Shown: piece by piece, positions 56,747-64,000 of the stretch | How the letters are laid out: the number at the start of each line of letters is the position of its first letter | How positions within the stretch are numbered: position 1 is the stretch's first letter | Translations under genes and position numbers: made by a program | From: Lantana camara | Taxonomy: Eukaryota; Streptophyta; Magnoliopsida; Lamiales; Verbenaceae | DNA: 64,000 bases | Direction of reading: 5' to 3' | Assembly (NCBI GenBank): GCA_037501455.1 | Contig: CM074860.1 | Coordinates: 43,038,501 to 43,102,500, forward strand | The notes under the pieces: model-generated | What the model was told of the DNA's origin: nothing | The model's database searches: none | Seen by the model: only the letters and a program-made list of their open reading frames with translations

Positions 56747-59020
56747 ATGCCTCCCCGTAGACATCGTGAGAGATCACCGGGACGACAAGGAGACCGTGAT
56801 CGTTCTCCTATACCACCAGAACAACAACCACAGCCGCCGCCGATGGATATGGGAAATTTTATGGAAGCCGTTTTCAATTATGTTGAGCATAGGAGAGCTC
56901 AAGCTCCACCACCACAACCCGTTGAGAAACCGGCTCCACCAAATAACAATCATAGGGATCCTCATGGGGTGTTTTTGAGTTACAATCCCCCTAGGTTTTC
57001 TGGTTCTATTGATGACGCGGTTTCAGAGGGGTGGTTAACTCGATTGGAAAGGATTTATGGGGTTCGGCAGTTCACTACCCAAGAACAGGCTCAGTTTGCT
57101 ATATTCCAGTTGGACGGAGAGGCGTATGATTGGTGGGAGAGAACAAAGGAAAAGTTGGAGGCGGATGAAGAGGAAATTACATGGGATGTATTTAAACGGG
57201 AATTTCGGGAGTGCTTTGTACCCGAGGTTGTCCGGGAGAGGAAAGAGCAGGAATTTATGGATCTGAAGCAAGGAAATCGTTCTGTAGCTCAATACCTTGC
57301 AGTTTTCAACCGACTTGGAAAGTATGCTTCACATATTACCCGGGATGAGAAAAGGAAGGCGAAGAAGTTTATTGCTGGGTTGAGACAGGATTTGAGGCAC
57401 GGTCAAGCGGGCCATAATTTTATATCCTTCTCAGACACGGTGCAAAGGGCCTTAGGGCAAGAAGAGGAGTATAAAAAGAAGGATCCAATCTTCAAAGCAT
57501 CCATGGGACAAGGTAGGGGCTCAGCTTCGGGATCGAGCATGAGATTCAATCCGGGAAAAAGGCCTATGACTTCGGCAACTCCTTCTCAGAAAGAATATTT
57601 CAAGAAGCCACGAACTGGAGGTCAGCATGCTCCTCAGGCTGCTCGAGTACCTCAGGCATTACCGGCTCCCCCGAGAGATCGACGAGATGTACCTCCGTGT
57701 ACTCATTGTGGAGGACCGACCCACTCTTATAGCAATTGCAGAATAAGATTGAAGTTGTGCTTGATTTGTGGGAAGGGAGATCATATGGCTTTCGCATGTC
57801 CTGATAAGAGACCGGGGTTTCAAGCTGGGGTACAAAGACCGATGATCCAGGCCCGAGCTTATGCCCTTGAGGGCGAGGAACAAAAAGTGGAAGCTGATCC
57901 GAATGCCGTGGTGGAAGGTACCGTTTGCATTCATAACACGAGCATTCACGCATTATTTGATCCGGGTGCCACGCATACTTTTATATCTTCTGATCTATGT
58001 GCTTCTCTATGCCTACCTGTTATTTGCTCAAATTCTTGTTATTATGTGAGTTCGCCTCTTGGAGGTAATTTGCAGACAAACCGGGTTGTTAGAGGTTGTT
58101 CAGTTGTGATAGAGGGGAAAGATTATCCGGCAGACTTCATTGTTATGCCTATGAAGAAGTATGGGGTAATCTTCGGGATGGATTGGTTATATCGGCACCG
58201 GGCCGAGGTTGATTGTTTTAGAAAGAAGATAAAATTGGGAACTGAGTTGATTGGAAAAGTAGGGTCGAAGAATGTACCTCTCTTATCGTTTATGGAAGCT
58301 CGCAAGTTAGTGAAAGATGGAGCCACGGGATTTATTGCCTATCTTCTTAACAAACCAAAGGATCAATTAAGTTTTGAGGATACGGATGTGGTAAAGGCAT
58401 ACCCCGACGAATTTTCGGAAAATTTAGGTTCTTTACCCCCGGATCGGGAGATTGAATTTGTTATTAATTTATATCCGGGATCAGAACCTTATTCTAAGAC
58501 GCCGTATAGAATGGCTCCGGCAGAGTTGAAGGAGTTGAAGATTCAACTCGAAGAGTTACTTAAGATTGGATATATTCGACCGAGCTCATCTCCGTGGGGT
58601 GCTCCGATTCTCTTTGTCAAGAAGAAAGATGGATCGTTGAGAATGTGTATAGATTACCGGGAGCTTAATCGGATGACTATCAAGAATAAGTACCCGTTGC
58701 CCCACATTGAGGATTTATTCGATATGTTGCAAGGTTCAGGGGTTTATTCGAAATTGGATCTAAGACAAGGCTACTACCAATTGAAAATCCGGGAAGAGGA
58801 TATACCTAAGACAGGATTCAATACCCGGTATGGGCATTATGAGTTCGTAGTGATGCCCTTTGGTTTGACGAATGCCCCTGCAGCAGTTATGGATATGATG
58901 CATCGGATTTTTCGGCCGTATTTGGATAAATTCGTCGTAATCTTCATTGATGACATTCTCGTGTATTCCAAGACTCCGGAAGATCATGCTAAGCATCTCG
59001 AATTGGTATTGGAGACATGA
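56747..59020 (+). CDS. E gag, protease and start of RT
   Basis: The ATG at 56747 ([11 protein letters not shown]) is preferred over an upstream TTG at 56738. Gag core ([53 protein letters not shown]); two knuckles ([14 protein letters not shown] and [14 protein letters not shown], about residue 318-350); aspartic protease with DPGAT (about residue 405); RT from about 560 with FIDD near 735. The frame ends at TGA 59018-59020 in mid-RT; the next frame continues the same protein at 59017. Compared with C2 and D, one base is missing here, so this is damage and not a normal gag-pol junction. As it stands the product is a gag-protease with truncated RT. Confidence 0.95.
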   Translation: MPPRRHRERSPGRQGDRDRSPIPPEQQPQPPPMDMGNFMEAVFNYVEHRRAQAPPPQPVEKPAPPNNNHRDPHGVFLSYNPPRFSGSIDDAVSEGWLTRLERIYGVRQFTTQEQAQFAIFQLDGEAYDWWERTKEKLEADEEEITWDVFKREFRECFVPEVVRERKEQEFMDLKQGNRSVAQYLAVFNRLGKYASHITRDEKRKAKKFIAGLRQDLRHGQAGHNFISFSDTVQRALGQEEEYKKKDPIFKASMGQGRGSASGSSMRFNPGKRPMTSATPSQKEYFKKPRTGGQHAPQAARVPQALPAPPRDRRDVPPCTHCGGPTHSYSNCRIRLKLCLICGKGDHMAFACPDKRPGFQAGVQRPMIQARAYALEGEEQKVEADPNAVVEGTVCIHNTSIHALFDPGATHTFISSDLCASLCLPVICSNSCYYVSSPLGGNLQTNRVVRGCSVVIEGKDYPADFIVMPMKKYGVIFGMDWLYRHRAEVDCFRKKIKLGTELIGKVGSKNVPLLSFMEARKLVKDGATGFIAYLLNKPKDQLSFEDTDVVKAYPDEFSENLGSLPPDREIEFVINLYPGSEPYSKTPYRMAPAELKELKIQLEELLKIGYIRPSSSPWGAPILFVKKKDGSLRMCIDYRELNRMTIKNKYPLPHIEDLFDMLQGSGVYSKLDLRQGYYQLKIREEDIPKTGFNTRYGHYEFVVMPFGLTNAPAAVMDMMHRIFRPYLDKFVVIFIDDILVYSKTPEDHAKHLELVLET

Positions 59021-61281
59021 GAGAGCACCGGTTGTATGCGAAGTTTAGTAAGTGTGAGTTTTGGATCGACCGGGTTGCTTTTCTAGATCATATTGTCTCA
59101 AGTAAGGGTTTGGAAGTAGATCCTTCAAAGATCGAGACAGTTATTCAGTGGCAGAGTCCGAAAAATGCTTCAGAGGTCAGAAGTTTCTTGGGTTTGGCTG
59201 GGTATTATCGGAGATTCGTTAAGGACTTCTCTAAGATTGCAGCTCCTTTGACTCGTTTGACAAAGAAGGAAGTCAAGTTTGCTTGGGATGAGGCGTGTGA
59301 GGCAAGTTTCCAACTTTTAAAGGAGAAATTGACCACTGCACCAATATTAGCACTTCCTGAAGGAACTGAAGGATATATGGTTTATACGGATGCCTCGAAA
59401 GAGGGACTGGGATGTGTATTGATGCAGAAGAGTAGGGTGATAGCCTACGCCTCGAGAAAATTGAAGGATCATGAACAGAATTATCCCACTCACGATCTCG
59501 AGCTAGCGGCAGTGATCTTTGCTTTGGGGAAGTGGAGACACTACTTGTATGGAATTCCTTTCGAGATCTTTTCTTACCACAAAAGTCTTCAATACTTGTT
59601 TTCTCAGAAGGAGTTAAATAAGAGACAAAGGCGATGGATGGAGACTTTAGCGGATTACGAGTGCACAATCAGATACCATCCTGGAAAAGCTAATGTGGTC
59701 GCGGATGCACTTAGCAGGAAGGCTAGTGTAGCTAGTGTGAAAGTGGAAGTTGGATATGAACCCGAGTCTTTCAAGTTAAGAGCAAGTATTCGGAATATTA
59801 CAGTACAACCGGATCTGCAACCAAGATTATTTGAAACTCAGAGAAGAGATTCCGAAGTGCAGAAATTAGCTCAGAAAGCTAGGGATGATCCCGAATGTCC
59901 ATTTGGATTCGATGACACGGGACTCTTAAGATTTAAGAACAGAATTGTGGTTCCGGATGAATTGAAGAGGATTATTTTGGAAGAAGCTCACAGATCAGGG
60001 TATTCGATACATCCTGGAGGTAATAAGATGTACAAGGATTTGAAGCAGTTTTATTGGTGGAATGGACTTAAAAGGGATGTAACTAATTTTGTGAGACATT
60101 GTCTGACTTGTCAAACCGTGAAAGCCGAGCATCAGAAGCCATCAGGGCTACTTCAACCGCTACCTATCCCAGAATGGAAATGGCAACAGGTGGCAATGGA
60201 TTTCGTTTCGGGTCTTCCTAGAGTGAAGGGTGGTCTTGATGGGATTTGGGTGATCGTGGATAGACTAACGAAATCGGCACATTTTCTGGCTGTTCGGATG
60301 TCGGATAAGGTACCTAAGTTAGCCAAGAAGTATGTTGATGAAATTGTTCGACTTCATGGTGTGCCTACCAGTATTGTATCAGATCGAGATCCGAGGTTCA
60401 CTTCTAGGTTTTGGCAAGAATTGCAAAGAAATCTGGGAACAAGGCTCCAATTCAGCACAGCTTTCCATCCTCAGACAGATGGTCAGTCGGAAAGATTAAT
60501 CAAATATTTGGAGGATATGTTGAGGGCTTGTGCATTGGATTTCTCGAGTTCGTGGAATGAGCAGTTATCCCTGATTGAGTTCGCCTATAATAACAGCTTT
60601 CAGGCTTCGATAGGAATGGCGCCTTATGAAGCCCTTTACGGACGAAAGTGTAGATCCCCCTTATTTTTCGACCTTGAGGAGTGGAATTGGACGAAACAAG
60701 AGGGAGTGAAACGAGGTGAAATGAAGGAGAAGCCTTCCAAAGCCGTACAAGCTGCCATTGATAAGGTTCAAATCATTCAACAAAGAATGAAAGCGGCTCA
60801 AGATAGACAGAAAAGCTATGCGGATCGACGGAGAAAGGATCTTCAGTTCGAAGTTGGTGACAGGGTGTTCTTGAAAGCTTCGCCGCGGAAAGGATTTTCA
60901 AGAATTGGAAAAGGAGGTAAGTTGAATCCTCGCTATCTGGGTCCGTATGAGATTCTGGAAAAAGTTGGAGATACTGCTTATCGCTTGAATCTACCCCCGA
61001 GTTTGACGGGAATCCACAACGTATTTCATGTCTCCCAGCTTCGCAAGTATTATCCGGATGAGTCCGAAATCCTACCTGAGGAAGAGGTAGAAATTGAGCC
61101 TAATCTCACCTTCGTTCAAAAACCGGTTAAGATTTTGGATCGGAAATTTCAAGAATTAAGAAACCGGCAAATCCCACTAGTTAAAGTGTTATGGAGAAGT
61201 GATAAAACAGAAGAGGCTACGTGGGAGACGGAGGATAAAATGAGGAAGTTTCATCCCGAGTTGTTTCCGGACGATCATTGA
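59017..61281 (+). CDS. E RT end, RNase H, integrase and chromodomain-like tail
   Basis: Continues the polyprotein in the frame set by the one-base loss. RT connection ([25 protein letters not shown]); RNase H with YTDASKEG and HDLELAAV, but SYHKS at 59572-59586 where C2 and D have TDHKS, so the catalytic Asp is Tyr (codon 187). Integrase HHCC ([15 protein letters not shown]) and DD35E with Asp in MDFVSG, Asp456 and Glu492; GPY motif; chromodomain-like tail ([28 protein letters not shown]) to 61281. The integrase looks whole. It lacks its own start unless a downstream ATG or frameshifting is used. Confidence 0.95.
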   Translation: MREHRLYAKFSKCEFWIDRVAFLDHIVSSKGLEVDPSKIETVIQWQSPKNASEVRSFLGLAGYYRRFVKDFSKIAAPLTRLTKKEVKFAWDEACEASFQLLKEKLTTAPILALPEGTEGYMVYTDASKEGLGCVLMQKSRVIAYASRKLKDHEQNYPTHDLELAAVIFALGKWRHYLYGIPFEIFSYHKSLQYLFSQKELNKRQRRWMETLADYECTIRYHPGKANVVADALSRKASVASVKVEVGYEPESFKLRASIRNITVQPDLQPRLFETQRRDSEVQKLAQKARDDPECPFGFDDTGLLRFKNRIVVPDELKRIILEEAHRSGYSIHPGGNKMYKDLKQFYWWNGLKRDVTNFVRHCLTCQTVKAEHQKPSGLLQPLPIPEWKWQQVAMDFVSGLPRVKGGLDGIWVIVDRLTKSAHFLAVRMSDKVPKLAKKYVDEIVRLHGVPTSIVSDRDPRFTSRFWQELQRNLGTRLQFSTAFHPQTDGQSERLIKYLEDMLRACALDFSSSWNEQLSLIEFAYNNSFQASIGMAPYEALYGRKCRSPLFFDLEEWNWTKQEGVKRGEMKEKPSKAVQAAIDKVQIIQQRMKAAQDRQKSYADRRRKDLQFEVGDRVFLKASPRKGFSRIGKGGKLNPRYLGPYEILEKVGDTAYRLNLPPSLTGIHNVFHVSQLRKYYPDESEILPEEEVEIEPNLTFVQKPVKILDRKFQELRNRQIPLVKVLWRSDKTEEATWETEDKMRKFHPELFPDDH

Positions 61282-61301
61282 ATCCGAGGACGGATTCTTT
61301 T

Positions 61302-61314
61302 AAGGGGGAGAGGT
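61302..61314 (+). other. Polypurine tract of E
   Basis: AAGGGGGAGAGGT directly before TGTGACGCCCC. Together with about 20 bases before it, it equals the LARD tract at 14653-14665. Confidence 0.95.
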
Positions 61315-64000
61315 TGTGACGCCCCGACTTTTCGGCCGTACAGGTATGACGTAATTGTTTACCAAAATGCGCGAAATAATTAATTATGTGTGTTTTATGT
61401 ATTTAATTTAATTTTTAAGTTATATGTTAAAGGTTAATTATTTTAATTTAATGTTCTTAATATTAATTGCATTATATAATATAAGTATATATATATATAT
61501 ATATTAACGTACGTGTATGCATAGATTTAAATTTTTGCATGCATAATTAGTTATAAATCATATTTGCATGCATGTAATTATATATATATTATATACGTTG
61601 CATGCATTTTATATGTAATGTATTATAAATGAAATTAGTTAGTTATTTTGTTAATGTTATGGCTTTTATTGTTTCATTGCGTTTGAGTGCTTCGTTTCTA
61701 TTCGAATTGATACCGGAATTTTGTGCGAATTTAATATGTTGAACTTGTACGTGTCTTGTACATGAAATTTGTTCGTTTCGTATTTTCGAATTCATTTGCT
61801 TGTGTTTCGGATTTAATTTGAATTGTGGAATCCAAGTCGGGGGCTAACGAGCACTTAGCGCACCCTTGGTTCCGTATTTAAAATCTTGAGCTCGGAAACT
61901 CGGATTCGAGTTCCGTCAACTCCGCTGAACTCGTAACGAAAATTCGAGTTTAGTAAACTTAGCCATATATTTTTCCCAACTCATTTCAACCTCCGAAATC
62001 TAACCGAAAAACCTACACGGCGCCAAAATTGCCACCTTTCACCAAAATAGTCATATCTCTTACCATACTTGACCAAATTAACCATGGTTTGAACTTTTGA
62101 GACCCTAACTCAACCATCTATCTGATCATTATCCTCCCCAACCGGATTAATCCCTCATACTTAGAGAAAATCAGCCCTCTTTCCTCTGTTTTTCCAGAAT
62201 CCCGTAGCCAAGCCAACCTCTTGAGATTCAAGCTCAAATCTCTTTCAAACCTCCATTAATCCACAAGGTAAGCTTGGTTATGTTATGTACATCCATCATG
62301 AGTCATTTTCATTCATTCATCCCTGAATTTGAGCATCAATTCGTGAGCTTTTGACAGAAATGAACATATATAGAATTAGGTTTGAAATTGGTTGATCTTC
62401 TTCCATACTTGAGCTTTTTGAATGATTCCAAGCTTGAGAATGATTGTTTTAATATCTTCTTTTCATTTATGATCATTAATTGCATGGTAGTTGAAGTATT
62501 TATGAGATATTAACTTTGGATCATTGAGAGAACTTTGAAGAAAAGTCACGTGTGACAGCCTTCCATGTTTGAACTGCTGTGGGACTGATTTGTATGTTGA
62601 TTTTGTGGTGTTTTGCTGCACATATGACTACCTAACTCACATGAACGTGTTGGGATTACTTGAGATCAGTTGTACCCTGTTTTTATGCGATTTATGCCCT
62701 GTTTTCTTGGCCTGAAAATTTCTGTCAGCAACTGCGTTTTTCCCTTGATGTTGCTGTCATTTTTGTTCATTATTAGGGCTGGTTTTAGGCTGTATTTCAT
62801 GTCTTCTTCTTGCTACATATGTTGCCTATTTGTTGCTTGTGAGGTTGCTGCGTTTAAGCTAGAGTAACAGGGGTTCTTCGCGTGGTGGTTGCTGCTGTCA
62901 CGGGCGTGCCATTCCTGGCCTTTCCGGCGAGGCACGGGGGTGTTTCATGGGTGGCTACTTCTGTACCGAGACACGGGGGTGTCTCGGTTTGCTCCTTGAA
63001 GGTGACACCCCCGTGTCACCTTATTTTTCAGACCTGGTTGCTGTTCCCGCGAGTGCTGCTGCTGCTGTTCATTCTTCTCTTTTTTTTCCTGCATGAAGTT
63101 TGATTATTAAATGGTTGCATGCATTCTATTATTGATTTGCATGCATGTTATGATTTGCATGCATTTTTGTATTAATGTGCATGCATGTTTGTATGATTGC
63201 ATGTGTAATTTACGTATATATATGTATATATACTCTAGTATCCGTATATATGTATATATATTATAATATATGTATACGTATGTATATATATTTAATATAT
63301 TATGTATTTATTTATTAAATATTAATTGTTATTTGATTTAATTGAATTATTTAAATTAAATTTTACCTATTTCATGTTTTATTTAATTTCCTAATTTTAA
63401 TTGAATGTATTTAATTGTTTATTTTCTAAATTGTAAATGCGATTGAATATGTTTAAATGTTTATGTTCTAATTTTAAAATGTGATTTAATTTGTACTTTG
63501 ATTATATTTGAATTTCTTGAATTAATTTGATTGAAAATGTGAAATTATGAAAGTGAATGACTTGATTGTATGATTTAAATGTATTAATCGTGCACATGAA
63601 CATTTCCATAACATAATTTAATCTTTTATACATTCATATCATGATCATTGCATTGCCGAGCGTCTTATTTGGTCATATTGAGTCTCACTTCACTTTTCTT
63701 GCACAGATTTCGATTCCGTTGGAGACAAGGCCAATCCTTGAGGCTTTCGTATCTTCTTTTTGTCGGTACAAGGTGGGTTTCTCTACTACTTAGATAAAAC
63801 GACCCGATATATCCCCCTATGTGAAAATCTTTAAGCCAAAGTGATACGGTATATATATATATTGAGTCTTTTATCGAGTAAACGATTGCAAACGTAAAAC
63901 CCTTATTTCTTGAATCCTACCTAATGTTTTGGCGAGTATTGATTGATTGATTGCACTGATTGGGGCCCGGGGTTCTTGGTGTGAGTGGCTATCCGAGGAA
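61315..64000 (+). repeat. E 3' LTR, first 2686 bp
   Basis: Collinear with the 5' LTR at a constant offset of 8392, with no gaps seen. Cut by the window end near the GGGGCCCGGGG block, before its GGAGAT hairpin. Confidence 0.95.

Larger units (their letters stand above)
52923..64000 (+). mobile_element. Element E: young Ty3/gypsy chromovirus, right end beyond window
   Basis: 5' LTR 52923-56531, primer site, gag-pol, purine tract, 3' LTR from 61315. If the 3' LTR is full length the element ends near 64923. The two LTRs differ at about 8 of 2686 compared bases by eye, all transitions, so it is recent. Inserted in the Ulp1-like gene; the left target copy would be ACAAC. Coding has one frameshift and one altered RNase H residue. 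Confidence 0.95.

Noticed and set aside
59000..59030. Programmed frameshift between two E ORFs
   Set aside because: The break falls inside the RT domain, not at a gag-pol border, and related elements are open there.

Overview
This is plant nuclear repeat DNA. I found no stand-alone host gene and no tRNA, rRNA or CRISPR array. The window is a stack of nested transposable elements. Most are Ty3/gypsy chromovirus LTR retrotransposons of Tekay/Del type. The signs are polyproteins ordered gag, protease, RT, RNase H, integrase, chromodomain-like tail, initiator-tRNA-Met type primer sites (TGGTATCAGAGC), and LTRs of about 2.6 to 4.8 kb. Together with the plant-type ATG1 kinase fragment this points to an angiosperm, probably a eudicot; I cannot name the species.

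Layout. 1-5694: 3' end of element A (integrase end plus a 4.16-kb 3' LTR), inserted in a deleted reverse-strand relative (5695-6221). That relative sits in an LTR tail of family B (6222-6350), which sits in the pol of element C1 (6351-6758). The C1 LTR runs 6759-7809 and resumes at 18032-18772. It is split by a complete non-autonomous LARD-like element (7810-18031, target duplication CTAAA) that carries a decayed ATG1-like kinase fragment. Truncated LTR pieces follow: B2 (18773-19584, minus) and F (19585-21137, plus).

21138-52922 is one older, apparently class II unit. It has a GRF zinc-finger gene at the left, a broken Ulp1-like cysteine protease gene at the right on the opposite strand, and between them a 42-bp minisatellite arranged as a very large inverted repeat around an AT-rich centre near 39.9 kb. 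It is split three times: by a solo LTR (24312-39079, duplication GGTTT) that itself holds complete element C2 (27239-37197, duplication CTTCC); by complete but decayed element D (41146-51474, duplication CTTAC); and by young element E (52923 to beyond the window end), which cuts the Ulp1-like gene.

How the parts relate. C2 and E are the best preserved, each with LTR copies differing at well under 1% of sites by eye. Both carry single-base frameshifts, and E also lacks a catalytic Asp of RNase H. E and the LARD share the purine-tract region and several LTR blocks, so an E-like element is the plausible driver of the LARD. The main novelty is in the LTRs. Families with little overall similarity share (i) a hairpin with loop GGAGAT and compensating stem changes, (ii) a long-range GCTAGGCGG / CCGCCTAGC pairing with a GCTTCCGC word inside, and (iii) clusters of family-specific GC-rich palindromes at a comparable place. 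All were read by eye; no alignment, folding or database search was run.
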